Shown piece by piece: positions 12,080-26,411 of a stretch of DNA of 64,000 nt; position 1 is the first letter of the stretch, and each line of letters starts with the position of its first letter. The notes beneath the pieces were generated by a model. The model had not been told where the DNA came from, made no database searches, and was given only the letters and a program-made list of their open reading frames with translations. The position numbers and the translations under genes are program-made. Source of the stretch: Utricularia gibba (Eukaryota; Streptophyta; Magnoliopsida; Lamiales; Lentibulariaceae); the NCBI GenBank assembly GCA_002189035.1, contig NEEC01000025.1, positions 372,001 to 436,000 on the forward strand. The letters are read 5' to 3'.

Positions 12080-14117
12080 GAGAGAGCTTCACCCTCTTTC
12101 CTTGGGCTAAGTTTGGAAAGCAACGATATAAAATATGCTGTCAAAGTCAATTCCGCCTTTGAAAATAATAAAGAAAGCAGTAAATTAAAAAATTAAATGA
12201 AATGATAATTTATATATGTTGAAAATGATTATTATAAATTTATTCATGTTTTAAATATAAAAAAATGATAATTAATTTTTATATTGTATGAATCTAAAAT
12301 TAAAAAAATATTTGATTTAAATTATATTTCATTAATCCTTTATATTAAAATCCTTTTATTTAAAAAAATATTAATTATTGTAATTAATTATAAAAAGAAT
12401 AAATATGATTGTAAATTCAAATCTTAAATCATTTTTCAAAAATTAACTACCTTACCATATTTTTTTATAGAACTGGAGTTGTTCTTCAAAAAAAAAAAAA
12501 GAATTTAATAACTATATTATAAACTGAATTAGTTTTGCTTTAAATGTATGAAGAAGAAGATATCAACAAGATTTTTGCCTCATTTGGCGCCAATTCGGAA
12601 ACGGGCACTGCGGTCTGCTTTGTCGGTGTCGGGTAGTCGTTATTTCAGTTAAAGAGCAGAAAGAATGTTTGATTTTCCCTGTTGAATGTGTACTTCAATG
12701 CCCCCACTTACAAATAACAATAAGTTCTTGAATAAATGGATCATTAAGAGAGGCTCATTTGTCTACTTAGACAGACATCCATTCCAAATCAAGTTTATGA
12801 TGAGTAAGTGACATTAAACCAAACCATCAAAATTAATATAAATAGTTAATTATATAATACTTATAGATAATTGATAATTGATTGTATTTAATTTTTTCTA
12901 ATATGATTTATATTTATTATATATTTGGATTTTACATATGCTCATTTGATTTATCGAACCTTTAATTTCAATACAACAAATTATACATTAAGGAAAACTT
13001 ACTGACTCGACGATCCCAATCAGTACACCCTTCCATTTCTTTTTTTAATTAAACAAAAAAAATGATAGCTTATCCTGTCAATGCATTCAATAATATTAAT
13101 ATTATGTGGAATAGCGCGGTTTTTCAGTGCTGTGGGATTCAGTATTTGAATGTGATCCACAGTTCAACAGTTCCTAAAAAGGATTAATTTGAGGTCTACT
13201 GAATTCTCCCCCAATTCAATGCATTTAAATAATTATTTCTTTGGATATTATTCTAGAAACAAAACATCTCCTCCAAATGAGAAAAGTGTATAACGGCTGA
13301 CTTGAAAAAAAGACCATATTTAATTATTCTACTTTTCAAAAGCGACCCAAAAAAAATGAATTTGATTTGTTTTTTTAGAAGAACTAATTAATGAAACAAG
13401 AGTACATTTTGATTGGATCGACCTCGTTAAGAAAATGCATGGGATAAGATTTTTAAACATGGAAATAAAAATGTACGAAGAAAACCACCGAGCTGTCGTA
13501 TAAACTCCTTGTAATTGAAAATAAATAAAAAAAATTCCGAAAATATTCATACTAGACATAATATTTTTTAAATAAATTTAATACATAAAGAAGATACGTT
13601 TGTATTGTAGTTGGAATCACACCTTTAGCAAAGTTCATTTAGAAGATAAGTTTGTATTTTAATATACACTATGTAATAGATAACAAAATTCTCAAGATAT
13701 CTATTCATTTCTCATCAAATCTATAATTAACATTAAGTAATTTTTTTATGTTCTGTAATTACTCGTACACTCTCTTTCACGTACTACGAGGTCATTTGGT
13801 ATATGAATATTTATTGTATATAGATTAAATTTAAAAATAAACCTTCGTTTTAGTAACTACTTTTATTTTATCATGAATCAGTTCTAAAATTCGAATTTTG
13901 TTATTAAACCTAGTTTTTGGGTATTTTTGTCACTATTCTCATCGTCTCATGGCAGTGTTGTTATCGTGTCTTAGGTTTCACCGCGAAAATAGTTAAGAAA
14001 AAAGATTGGAAAAGGAAATAACTTCATTGAACATTTTTATTTTGCCGTGTCACAAACTTATTGTTTTGTTGTGCCACCATCTTCCTCTCTCGGAAGTTGT
14101 GCTCTCAGGGTTGAGCT
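12080..14117. other. AT-rich spacer between CP1 and CP2
   Basis: There is no gene. The spacer contains a copy of the dispersed AT-rich repeat (12868-12974). The CP1 promoter lies at its left end. Confidence 0.6.
12868..12974 (+). repeat. Dispersed ~105-bp AT-rich repeat, copy 5
   Basis: It has the core TAATATGATTTATATTT and an ending TATCGAACCTTTAATTTCAA. It aligns with the copies at 1470 and 3061. Confidence 0.5.
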
Positions 14118-15104
14118 TTAGTAGACCGGATACGAACCGTCGGTCGCAATTCCGCAGATTCCGGTGGACCCGACTCCGATCTGCATTCGAATGTATCCCT
14201 CCTCTCCCCAGGTAGTTCCCCATGAATTCTTCACTATCCAAAATGGCCCAGACAAGTCATACCCAACAACCGTCACGGCATGGTCCAAATTTGTACCGCA
14301 TGATCCTGTGAAAATCCCACCGGAGTACAACTGGAAGTCCTGTCCACTGGCGTCAATGCCTACGGCAACCGGCTGATTCGCCACCGCGGCTTGCAATGCA
14401 TCCTCGCTGCCGGATGTAACCGTCTGGTAGCTGGAGATGGTAGCAACGCTTTGGTAATTGCTTGAGGAGCAGGTTCCCTGAGTAGCGGTGTAAGGGTAAT
14501 CAGTTTCATCGGTGATGCCATTGTTGCCGATGATCCATTTGAATCCGTCCTCAGGCAGACCGCCGTTACAGCCGTTGCAGTACGTGTCACAGTCAACGAG
14601 CTCCTGCTCCGACAATGACGGTAAGGTTCCGGTCTTGATCGCGGTGATCCCTTCCACCGCAGCCACGGTTGCGAATGCCCAGCAGCTACCGCATTGGCCT
14701 TGGTTTTTGACAGGAGTGACAGCTCCCTGGGTTCTCCAATCTACACTCGATGGAAGGGTCAATTGACTTGCTTCCGATTGGTGCACCGGCGCGGCGGTAC
14801 GTGCCCGGGGTTTGTATGTGTTCCTTGCCCTGAACTCCTCATTAGTGAGATCAGCGAACTGGTTCGCCGCAAGTGTGTAAGACCGGCCGGCGGCGTTGAC
14901 GGATTCGATGTACTCCACGTTGCTCTTGAAGATCTTGAATCTCTCATTCTTCTCAGCTTCGTTCTTGTACACGCGGCCGTATTCCGCCATCCATTTCTCG
15001 TGCCTAGCGATCATCTCCGCATCAGGGTTAGCTCTCGCCTCCGCCTGGTAAACAGATGCCCCGAGCAGCAACAGGAGCGCCACGAAAACAACCCTCGACG
15101 CCAT
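14118..15104 (-). CDS. Papain-like cysteine protease CP2 (intronless)
   Basis: C1A cysteine protease of 328 residues in one uninterrupted reading frame. The other members have an intron between Gly and Ser of GQCGSCW; here GQCGSCWAF is encoded continuously. The parts are a signal peptide (1-22), then the I29 prodomain with the ERFNIN pattern ([20 protein letters not shown]) and mature enzyme from about VDWRTQG. The triad is C141 (GSCWAF), H275 (NLDHAV) and N293 (VKNSWG), with the GCNGG turn intact. It has a good start context and a TATA box 63 bp upstream of the ATG. It is closest to CP3, which is also intronless and shares [11 protein letters not shown]. It looks functional. Confidence 0.95.
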   Translation of the reverse strand: MASRVVFVALLLLLGASVYQAEARANPDAEMIARHEKWMAEYGRVYKNEAEKNERFKIFKSNVEYIESVNAAGRSYTLAANQFADLTNEEFRARNTYKPRARTAAPVHQSEASQLTLPSSVDWRTQGAVTPVKNQGQCGSCWAFATVAAVEGITAIKTGTLPSLSEQELVDCDTYCNGCNGGLPEDGFKWIIGNNGITDETDYPYTATQGTCSSSNYQSVATISSYQTVTSGSEDALQAAVANQPVAVGIDASGQDFQLYSGGIFTGSCGTNLDHAVTVVGYDLSGPFWIVKNSWGTTWGEEGYIRMQIGVGSTGICGIATDGSYPVY

Positions 15105-15166
15105 GGCCTGAGAAGATGCAAGATGCGAAGGAGGAGAAGTGATGATTGAAGTGGAGATGGGGAGCC

Positions 15167-15174
15167 TATTTATA
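15167..15174 (-). promoter_or_regulatory. TATA box of CP2
   Basis: TATAAATA on the - strand, 63 bp upstream of the CP2 ATG. Confidence 0.65.
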
Positions 15175-16551
15175 CAAAGAGTTTACACCCGGTTTCAGAG
15201 GAGAGGTCAATTAAATGCCTATAAGCATATATAGATACAAGAATTCCTTTCCACCATTTTCTCAAATCACTTCAATTGGTCAATGCCGTTGGCTGTTGAA
15301 GTAAACAAAGGTTCAAACTTCCATTTGTCAAATCGTGAAAAAAATATAAGGGTATGTTTGATATTCAATAAACATTTCAACTTTTATTGGAACACAAATA
15401 AGTCAACTTCTCAAAAAAATTGAAACATGTTTCATGTTTATGTGGAACAAAAGTAACACGTGTTTTATTCGAAAATCACTCTAAAATTTACATTTGGACA
15501 TGATACTCTTGTTAGAAGATGAATTAATATTATGAAGAGGCAAACAAACAAACAAAAAATAACTGGGTATCTCTTCCTGTAATAATAAATAGTAAGCATC
15601 AAAACCCTAACGCAGTAGAGAAGTTTGGTTTGTAAAAGTGCATGGAATTGGAGCCTGACGACTCCACGCTCAATCATTACATCTAAATGCCATCCACCGA
15701 TTCGTCCACTTCGGAATTCCAAATCACCTTCTACACTAATTACATGCATTAAAAGACAATAAAGAACAAACCCTTTGTTTTCTAGTAGTTAATTAAATGG
15801 GATTAGTTGAGTATTTATCACATATTTGATCGAAAAATTTATAATTTGATTTATATACTCATAATTAAATAAACTCCTTACTATAGTGGGATTAATGAAA
15901 CCAATCTCACACATGATTTTATATTTCGATATAAATAAAATCTTAAATAAAAAAAGCATGGGATTAGTTTTTTGTTTTTTTTTTAATGGAAGCCCTTAAA
16001 TTTTGGCCTCTACTTTTGCAAAAAAAGAAAAAAAATCAATTTTAATCCATGCATTTCATATGGCATTAATAATTTATTACATTGAAAAACCCCTCTTATA
16101 GGTTATAAGATAAGAGCAAGTTTCCCTATCTTTTTGATTCTCAGGCAAGATGAATCTATCTAAATGCATAGCTATGTAGGGTTCCATTATTGAGTTTCAA
16201 ACTTACTTTAATTCAATATCCAAATGGACAGGGGAGGGATCATCTTTTTTAGGTGGGATTTTATAACTCTTCTTACTCTTCCAAAAACAAAAGAATATAT
16301 ATTCACTATTTATTTCTTGGATGTGTCAAATAAATGCACATAAGTTGCTAATTGTTTTTATTGTATTTTTCATCGACTTTTCAATGTTATGGAATATAAT
16401 TCACTTTCATATGCTGCTTTTTAATATGTTTTCGTGAATATAATATAAAAAAGATAGAAAAGGAAAATAGGTTCATTGAAATGGAATCCATGAACATTCT
16501 CCTGTTCTTGTTATTTTTGTGTGTTGTGTGTGCGATGTTGCACCCCTACTT
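15175..16551. other. AT-rich spacer between CP2 and CP3
   Basis: I find no coding sequence, RNA gene or clear mobile element. Confidence 0.6.
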
Positions 16552-17546
16552 TCAATAGATGGGATACGAAGGATCCATGGCGATTCCACAGACGCCGTAC
16601 TTGGTGACACCCATCGCCATGTAAATGTATCCCTCATCTCCCCAATCCGTGCCCCAAGAGTTCTTCACGATCCAGTAATCCCCGCCGCTACCAGTGCTGT
16701 ACCCTACAACAGTCACGGCATGGTCCAAATCCGTGCCACATGTTGATGAGGAGAAAATCCCACTTGAATAAGACTGGAAATCATCTCCAGCGGCATCAAT
16801 AGCCACGGCGACGGGTTGGATGGCCACCGCCGCTTTCAGCGCAGACTCACTGTCGGCTGTAACGTCAGCATAGCTTGAGATCGTGGCAACGTTGCTGTAA
16901 TAGTCCGATGAGCAATATCCGTCTTCAGCGGTGTAAGGGTAGTCATCCTCGGATGTGATGCCGTTGTTGTTGATGATCCACTGGAATCCCGATTGTGAAG
17001 TGCCGCCGTTACAGCCATCGGAATCTGTGTCGCAATCCACCAGCTCCTGCTCTGATAATGACGGTAAGGTTCCGGTCTTGATCGCGGTGATTCCTTCCAC
17101 TGCAGCAACAGTAGCGAATGCCCAACAGCTACCGCATTGTCCCTGATCCTTTACGGGAGTGACAGCTCCTTTGGTTCTCCAATCTATGCTCGCCGGAGGA
17201 GTTACTTGAAGTGGCTTCGAATGGTGAACCGGCGCAGCAGTGCGTGGCCGAGGCTTGTACTTGTTCCTTGCCCTAAACTCCTGGTTGGTGAGATCAGTGA
17301 ACTTGTTCTCTGCAAGCTTGTAAGAAAGGCCGGCAGCATTCACAGAGTCGATGTGCTCCACATTCTTCTTGAAGATCTGGAATCTCTCCGCCTTCTCAGC
17401 ATCATTCTTGTACACACGCCCGTATTTCGCCATCCATTTCTCATGTCTTGCGACTATGTCGGCATCAGGGTTGGCTCTCGCCTCCGCCTGATAACTCGCC
17501 ACCCCAAAAGCAAGAGGACTGCAACCAAGAAAACCCTAGACGCCAT
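16552..17546 (-). pseudogene. Papain-like cysteine protease CP3, intronless, frameshifted signal peptide
   Basis: C1A protease closest to CP2 and also lacking the family intron. From 17502 the frame is open to the stop and holds the whole prodomain, the catalytic Cys (GQCGSCWAF), His ([11 protein letters not shown]) and Asn (VKNSWG). No ATG lies in that frame at the right place. The matching start is the ATG at 17544-17546. It begins [15 protein letters not shown] in another frame and shifts at a run of four G (complement of the C run at 17502-17505). One more G would join signal peptide and prodomain. As written the protein would lack its signal peptide. Either a recent pseudogene or a one-base assembly error; the rest shows no decay. 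Confidence 0.85.
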
Positions 17547-17595
17547 ACCTAAAGAAGATAGATGTAGTGATGATTGAAGTGCAGTAGCAGACAGG

Positions 17596-17603
17596 TATTT
17601 ATA
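17596..17603 (-). promoter_or_regulatory. TATA box of CP3
   Basis: TATAAATA on the - strand, 50 bp upstream of the ATG at 17546. The promoter looks intact although the reading frame is not. Confidence 0.6.
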
Positions 17604-19215
17604 GAAGTAAAGCTACGCCTTATCGGAGACCGGAACTTCCCGATTCAGCTGCCTCTGAGAGAATATACAGATAGGCCCAAGAATTCCTTGAGCTCAATTA
17701 CTGCAGTGAATTAAATTGGTCAGCATAGCTGACTTTCGGTTGATAATACAGTTATTACAGTTGAATTCTTTGTTATTCCAAGTGCACCCTGTCCACATAC
17801 ACCATCGCTGAATAAATCCGTCGGGTTGAAAGTTGAAACTTTATAGATGGTTTAAAAAGAAGTTTAGTCTAAGTTTTGTTTCTATTTTACAATTTAATCC
17901 ATCATTTAGAACAAAAAAATTATTAATAACATGAGTTAAATGTATATTAATTATCAACATAATTTATTCACCGGAAAAAATAACATATAGATTTGATTTT
18001 TATAATAGAAAACAAAGAGTTAATAATTTATATCTTCTTTTCTAAAAATATATATAACGTTATCATTACCTCTAATTTTTGTACACATTATACGATAATT
18101 TAATATTTTTAATTGTAAATTTAATGCAAATCATATTGTTCAATATTTCAACCAGTAGATTTTTTAGAAGATTCAATGAAATTTGTTATTCCATTATTAG
18201 GATATCGTTAATCATAATATTGATAAATAATATAATATTTTAATAAAAATATAATATTAAAATAATATTTTATCATATAAATAAAAGTGATGCCAAAGAA
18301 TAACATAACTAAAAATTATTTAGTATACTTCTCAAATATTATATTGATATTATATCAGTTTTTAATATATTATTTATACACCAATTAAATTATTGAATAT
18401 TATATCAAATCATAAAATAAATTTTACAAATATGCTGACTTGACATGACGCAATTATTAAGTAATAAATTATCAATTTGTTTTTAATCTACTAATAAATC
18501 ATTGAAATCATCTTCATAGTAGCAATTTATCAAATAGAAAATAAACAATCTGTTTTTAATCTATTCCTAACTGAATAGTGTTCATGCAAGAAAATTTTTC
18601 AAATAGTGATCTGAAAAATTTATTTTCTTCTTGTGTTCCTTCTTCTTTGATTTTCTTGGTCTTCTCCTCTTGAGAGATTGTTCTTCATCAAAGTCCACCC
18701 TGCATTTACTGTAATCTCACTTGAAAAGATATTTTTCCTTCCCTCTTATCTCACCTCCTCCTGATTTGTGTGTACATTCTTTACTTTTTCTATATTTTTC
18801 TCTTTTTGGTTCCATTTTTAATATAACTTCTCTAGAATAGGTTCTGCCATATATAATTTTTTGACTTTTCGGGATGTGAGTCATTGGGTGTGAAACTTTA
18901 CTCAAATAAATGAAATTAAATCAAGATTAGGACTATGTTCTTAGTTATCTTATTTGAATATAGTTTTCATATTATTGATTATTTGATATTTATGTTAATG
19001 AGGTGCATATATAAATTACTTCAATCATTTTTTAGTCATTTTTCGTAATTCCATGTGTGTTTTATATTTATGATTAAACAAGTAGGGAAACGTGACCGAA
19101 AACAACTTCATTGATGGTGAACCATATGATTTCTCATGTTGCCTCGTGCCGTATCATTTATTTGCTAGCAGCACAACTATGTGATACGGATGATCCCGGG
19201 AGAGAGGGGTTTTGT
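17604..19215. other. AT-rich spacer between CP3 and CP4
   Basis: A very AT-rich stretch with no coding sequence or structured RNA that I can recognise. Confidence 0.6.
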
Positions 19216-20308
<1,093 letters not shown>

Positions 20309-20380
20309 TCTCAGGGATGCTTCAGTTGCCGGAGAAGACAAGTTGGGTGTAGGTTGGTGGAAGTGGAGTGGCGAAGGGGT

Positions 20381-20388
20381 ATTTATAG
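20381..20388 (-). promoter_or_regulatory. TATA box of CP4
   Basis: TATAAATA on the - strand, 73 bp upstream of the ATG at 20308. Confidence 0.6.
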
Positions 20389-23300
20389 ATGCTCATACCC
20401 AGATCAATTAAAACCCTACGAGAGTAGACATAAGAATTCCTTGATTGCCATTTTCCAAATCATTGAATGGGTCAGCATCGTTCCAGATGTCAAACACAAA
20501 ACCATGGGTTTTAATGGAACCAAATTCTGAGATACCAAACTATTTCCATGAACATACTGTGGGTGTTTCCTTTGCAAATTTCATATTTTAGTATTACCCT
20601 CATCAAGGCATTTAGGCCTCATTTGATTGATAGTTTAAAATTTTCATAGGTTTATGGATCTATATGAAAAATAATGTTGATATCAGAGTTTAGTATATTT
20701 GGATGATAAAATACTTGAAAGAACCATGTGTAGCTCACGAATTAGGAACCTTGTCTTTGAGGATGCAAAAATTGTATAGTATTTTTACTCAAGAAACGAG
20801 CATGTGATTTCTTTTAGACAGTGTATAATTTATAAGTAAAATTTGTAACTCAAAGGTAAAAAAAAATAGCCATTAGGATAGCAGATTTAAGGTATGTTTA
20901 TTTTCGCTTCATTAAAAACGCTTAAAAAATGCTTTTATTGAAGTGATTTTGTTGAAGCAAAAACTGTTTTCAAAATTACTCTAAATTCTTATGAAGCCTT
21001 AAGATCTCATTTTCTTGAAGTGGCCTAGTAGAAAAGAATGAAGCGTTAAATATCGTAGAAAAATAATGTGAGAGAAAAAGAGTATTTTTGAATTAAAAAT
21101 ATTAAAGTGCTTTAAAATTTGATAGAAGCGATTATAAATCTGTTTCAAAAAAAGTTGAAGCGCTTAGAAGTGCTTCAATGTTTCATTTCAAAAAAAAAAA
21201 AATTATTTATGTTTTCAATAAAATCACTTCAAAATCACTTAATTTGAAATAGAAGCGGAATAATCAGACATTTACTTCATTTTCTACCTATGGGCTCTTA
21301 CTCGTGTAGGCTGCTCCATTTTTTCTATCCGTTGGGCCAGTATTAGTTTGCATGTACCATTGGGCTCAATCGTTCATATTTGCCCTAGTTTTTTGGTTTT
21401 TCCTCCATCTTCTTCCTTGTGTTGCTGCTCAAGGTAGAGTTCATGTGCTTCGCACAGTTTCACAAGGAAATAAGGATTATCTCATCACAATTCAACAATA
21501 ATTTGTATTTAATATCTTGAATTAATAGAAATTATAATATTGTCTCAGTGAATTTAATATAAATTTAGTAGTTTCCTAAACTCTCGGTATATTTCTCTGA
21601 GGCATCACTAGTGAGTGATTCATCCATCAAATCTGAGTGGGCAAATAGGGAGGAAAGTGAAAATAAAGTAACTAAGAGAATTAAAAAAATAATTAGCAAG
21701 GACAAAAAAGTCTTTTTAAAGTTGGGTATAAAAATATCTATGCCATGTCTAGGTGCACACATACCCATAGGAAAGGATATTTGGCAGATATTTTTATATC
21801 AGAAATTATAATTTTTCTAAATGTATAATAAACCAACCCTAGTCTGTCACATCAAATGTTTCAGCAAAAAAAAAAAAGAACTATAGAACATTTCAGATAA
21901 GTTGAATAATCTTAATCAGAACTATTTGAAAAAATACAATTTGTGAACTATCAATGGATATGAATGCAATAAATCAATGCTTTTTAAAATTTAAGTTGAT
22001 ATGAATGGATAACTAATTCATTAAATTCTTTAAAAAATTATATAAAATAAGTTTTTTATTCGACTTCATAAGTATACTTAGATATAACTAACTTTTATGT
22101 TAAAAAAATTTACAGATAACAAAAAACATCATATCAAACATCCTCTTAGGGATCATTTTCTTACAAACGATCATTCTTAAGAGCTATGTGGGATGAGTTA
22201 ATACCTGTTGAAAAGCATGGTTTGGTTTTGGGTTCTTTAGTCCACTCTTGGGATATTTTCTCTATTACGCGCTACGAAGCACAGAATTTTGACTATAGGA
22301 ATGGATTTTGGCAGGGAAGAATTCCAGAAGCATTTAAATCTCCACATCACCTTCACCCCATTCTTCATCTCTTAGGGCTTGTCATCAAATCAACCCCAGC
22401 AATAGTTTCTCCACAGGGATATCCTTACAAAAACACGACCATCTGAATAATGGGGTTTAATAAATATTTTTGATGACTGAAGGATCTACGGTGAATCCGT
22501 GCTATTTTTAGATTCACATCTTCGGAAATGTGAATGGGTGGATTTAGGCCAGTTCTACATATGAACATAGTTCTGCTGTTGATAAACTAGCCATGCAATA
22601 TTTACTCTTTGAACGTAGAGCGTGGACCAGCGAATCCAACCTGTCATTAATGTTAAAACATTCTTGACAGCAGGCCGGCTGCTTAGACAGAATGGACTCT
22701 ATGATTAGCACATTAATTTGGGATGTATTAGAAAACCAATTTTTTAGTTTTCAATATAAGGCTTGGTGCCAGTTTGACATTGTATTTTAATGTGTTTGTG
22801 GGATTAATTTGCATAAAAATGAAAATTTTGGTAAAACTCAATATATTTGTAATAAAAAAAAATAGAATATTAGCTATATATCATAACCTTGGCTACCACA
22901 ATTCTGAAGGTTTTTTGATAGTATGTATACAAAATTTATACTCAAGTTTACACATAAATCGTTGTTTAATTAATTATAATATATATAATAGTTTTATATA
23001 TACTCATTTTTTAAGATGATATACATAAATTGAAGTGGAAGCTATTATATCTATACTTAAACATACTAATATTTTACTATCAAGCGACCTATTCATAAGA
23101 TGTCATGATTTGAGCTTGATCCATATTCAAAATGATAGTTCCTACTTTAAGGGGGAATTTAATCTTTATGTGTGTCGTACATGGATTCATATCAAAGAAA
23201 TTTATCCTCATTCTTTCGAATATGATGTTGAACGCCATCTGAGATCACACCACAATGAATTCACGGTCTTGTAACCATGTGAAGCTTTCATAATCTAGGG

Positions 23301-23636
23301 TTTATAATACATGGCGTTAAGTAGTAATTAACATATATCTTTATAATTGAATGCAAAGTAACCTTCAAACTTAGGAATTCATATCTTTCATTTTTTTCTG
23401 TACATTTTTTTGGGAAAAGAGAGAAATCAATATCATGTAAGAAGTCATTAACAGGTGGCTATGTGGCCTCTAACTATGCAACAAAACCTATATTTTCTTC
23501 TTTAACTGCATTACAACTATTAATTTGTCGCAATGACTGTCACTGATTCTGTAAAATTTTTCCATAGACCTCCGATGGCTATCTGCAGCACTGTGTTGCT
23601 GGCCGAATTGATCATTGTGGGATGCGATATGGGTTG
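20389..23636. other. Divergent spacer between CP4 and CP5
   Basis: 3.2 kb of AT-rich DNA separate the - strand block (CP1-CP4) from the + strand block (CP5, CP6). Several small open frames occur but none has recognisable motifs or splice-consistent neighbours. I see no gene. Confidence 0.55.
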
Positions 23637-23644
23637 TATAAATA
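23637..23644 (+). promoter_or_regulatory. TATA box of CP5
   Basis: TATAAATA, 31 bp upstream of the CP5 ATG, so the 5' UTR must be very short. Confidence 0.6.
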
Positions 23645-23674
23645 CCCCTTTCCACCTCCTGAAAGTCACAAACA

Positions 23675-24758
23675 ATGGAGTTCAAGGTTTTCTTCACCGC
23701 TCTCCTCCTGCTTCTCGGAGCTCTGGCTTACCACTCTGAGGCCAGAGCGAACCCGGACGCCGAGATGATCGCTAGACATGAGAGATGGATGGCGCGATTT
23801 GGGCGCGTGTACAAGGACGAAGCTGAGAAGGCTAAGAGGTTCCAGATCTTCAAGCAAAACGCAGAACACATCGACTCCGTCAACGCCGCCGGTCTCTCTT
23901 ACAAGCTCGGTGAGAATGCTTTCGCCGATCTTACCAACGAGGAGTTCCGTGCGTCGAGGAATAGATACACTCGACATCATGCACGTTGTGCTACGCAATT
24001 CAAATACGACGCCGTGGATCTACAGAAGGTTCCGACGAGCGTCGACTGGAGAACCAAAGGAGCCGTCACTCCTATCAAGGATCAAGGCCAATGCGGTAAT
24101 CGATCAGAATCCATGCAATTAGCAGTTTACTAGAAACCAAAATGGGGGTTTATAAAATAAAAGGGTTTTCAATGGTGCAGGTAGCTGTTGGGCTTTCTCG
24201 ACAATAGCAGCGACTGAAGGAATACATGAGATCAAAACCGGGAAACTAGTTTCCTTATCGGAGCAGGAGCTGGTAGATTGCGACAAGACGGATTACGGCT
24301 GTGAGGGTGGTGAAATGCAAAATGGATTCGAATTCATCGTCAAAAACGGTATCACAACAGAATCCAACTACCCCTACGCCGCCGCCGACGACACCTGCAA
24401 CACCAAGAAGATGAAGCCCATTGCCGCCACCCTCACCGGCTACCAGAACGTCCCTGCCAACAACGAGACTGCGCTGCAATTGGCCGCCGTGAATCAACCT
24501 ATCTCGGTGGCCATCGACGCCAGCGGATCGGACTTTCAGCTCTATACATCTGGAATTTTCGCAGGATCATGCGGTACCGACTTGGATCACGGCGTGACGT
24601 TAGTCGGGTACGGAGTTTCCGGGAAGACCAAGTATTGGATTGTGAAGAACTCATGGGGCACCAGCTGGGGAGAGCAGGGTTACATCCGGATGAAGAGGGG
24701 TGTCGGTAAAGCTGGAATTTGTGGAATCGCAATGGATGCTTCCTATCCAACCGCCTGA
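23675..24758 (+). CDS. Papain-like cysteine protease CP5
   Basis: C1A cysteine protease of 332 residues from two exons, 23675-24095 and 24181-24758. The 85-bp intron splits the Gly before SCW. It has a signal peptide ([18 protein letters not shown]) and an I29 prodomain with a textbook ERFNIN pattern ([20 protein letters not shown]) and GENAFADL. The mature part starts near VDWRTKG. The triad is C143 (GSCWAF), His in [12 protein letters not shown] and Asn in VKNSWG, with GCEGG in the turn. It ends ASYPTA. It is intact and heads the + strand block of the array. Likely vacuolar or secreted, in senescence-type protein turnover (inference from family). Confidence 0.95.
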
Positions 24759-26335
24759 ACTGATACTTCCTAGAACCTTCGAGTGTCCCGTCGCGTCGTC
24801 TCTTTTGTAATAAATAATTGCAAAAAAAAACAAAAAAATAAAATAAAACGCCCTCTTTTTTCAATCAATTAGTTCATCCAAACCAGAGGAAACTGTTATT
24901 ATAAAAATCTAAACACGGGAGTGTTTGAGTTGCAGTAGTTATGTTTGGGTGCGCGATAGACTACAGCCCCAATGTGATGATTACGTATATAATAAACGTA
25001 TATAACATTCAAATAAATCAGATTCAATCAATTATTAATGATTTATAATGTTTTTATATATTTAATTATATTATTATTTTTTGATATAAAATTATTTATT
25101 TTAATATTTACAAAGATTATAGTATCAATAATTCAGACGCCCCATGTAGGTATGTTGTGTGAGGCACGGCACCCACACGGTTTCATATTTGTTTACATGT
25201 TATATTGATCCCGGTCGTATAGAAATTAAGGGATCAATCAGTTAAACGAATATATGTGAAGTTCAAATTAATTATTAGTGATTTATAATTTTTTATATAT
25301 TTAATTATGTGAATTTCAAATTCGAATGTGAGATTTTTTATTCCAAAAGAATGATGTGAATTGAAATGCGATTGCGCAAGGCTCCTCAGAGGATGCATTA
25401 ATGTGTCGTCTTCGAATCAAATCCCACATTTAATCCAACTACTAGAAGCTGAAGAACGTTGATTCCACATTCGGGAAGCCATGGAATTTTCCTACGCCCA
25501 TCTTCAAGACAAACATTCCACACCCATTTTCAAGAACTAAGTTGTTTAAAGATAATTAATTGGCACACGGCTTTTGAAGAATCATTTCCAGTTGCATAAA
25601 TTACGCTTCACTGAGTAAAGAGAATATTCAAAACTGAATCTTGAATATCTATCCGAATGTTGGGTGTCGATGAGCTGGACCAATGAACACCCTTTTTTTT
25701 TAAAAAAAGCACTATTATTATTTTTAGCACCATAATTCATATAGTGTGGATATTAAATTATTAAGAATTAATTTTATAAACAATGAAAATTAATTGTGCC
25801 ATTGTTTTGAAAAAAAACGAACTAATTATCTCAAATTTTTAAACAATCATGATAATAGTAAAATAGTAATGATTATATTTGTAATTTTCATAAATAATAA
25901 GGATAAATTATACCAATGAGATATAATATTAATTCTATTAATTAAATATCATATAAAAATAACCATTTTACATCATTTTTATCTCTTTTTAAATGAATTA
26001 TATTATTTTTTCATTTTAATTTCTGTGTACTTTCGATAAAAATATTCATACAAAATTAAGAGTATCCATTTATTTAAACATATCCGGTCCGTAACCAATC
26101 AGCTACAAAGACACAAAATATTAAATTATTTTTTGTTATTATTTTACTATGAAAGGCATTTAAAAAGCGAACAAAGAGGAAGCAAGATCAATTTTAAAGT
26201 CCTTTTTTCCTTGTTCATTATTTATGTCCTTCGAAGAAACAAAAATGGCGCCGGAGGAAGTCCCCTGTCCTCTCTATTCATAGGGATTTTGACGAGGGGA
26301 GTGTATGTAATGGATTTGATCTCTCGATCAAGCAC
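24759..26335. other. AT-rich spacer between CP5 and CP6
   Basis: There is no coding sequence. Segments near 24990-25080 and 25230-25320 loosely resemble the dispersed AT-rich repeat, but too weakly to annotate. Confidence 0.55.
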
Positions 26336-26343
26336 TATAAATA
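26336..26343 (+). promoter_or_regulatory. TATA box of CP6
   Basis: TATAAATA, 69 bp upstream of the CP6 ATG. Confidence 0.65.
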
Positions 26344-26411
26344 CCTTCTGCCACCCAACACCAATTCCCATCTCTCCTTTTCCGCAGTAGAGCTCAAGCA
26401 TCCGCCCAGCA

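Noticed and set aside
14694-15149. 151-codon + strand frame over CP2
   Set aside because: Antisense shadow of CP2; no domain of its own.
18717-18905. 62-codon frame with Lys-rich sequence between CP3 and CP4
   Set aside because: No homology, splice context or upstream signals.
22186-23274. Small open frames (79-86 codons) upstream of CP5
   Set aside because: AT-rich codon content, no motifs, and no consistent splice partners.
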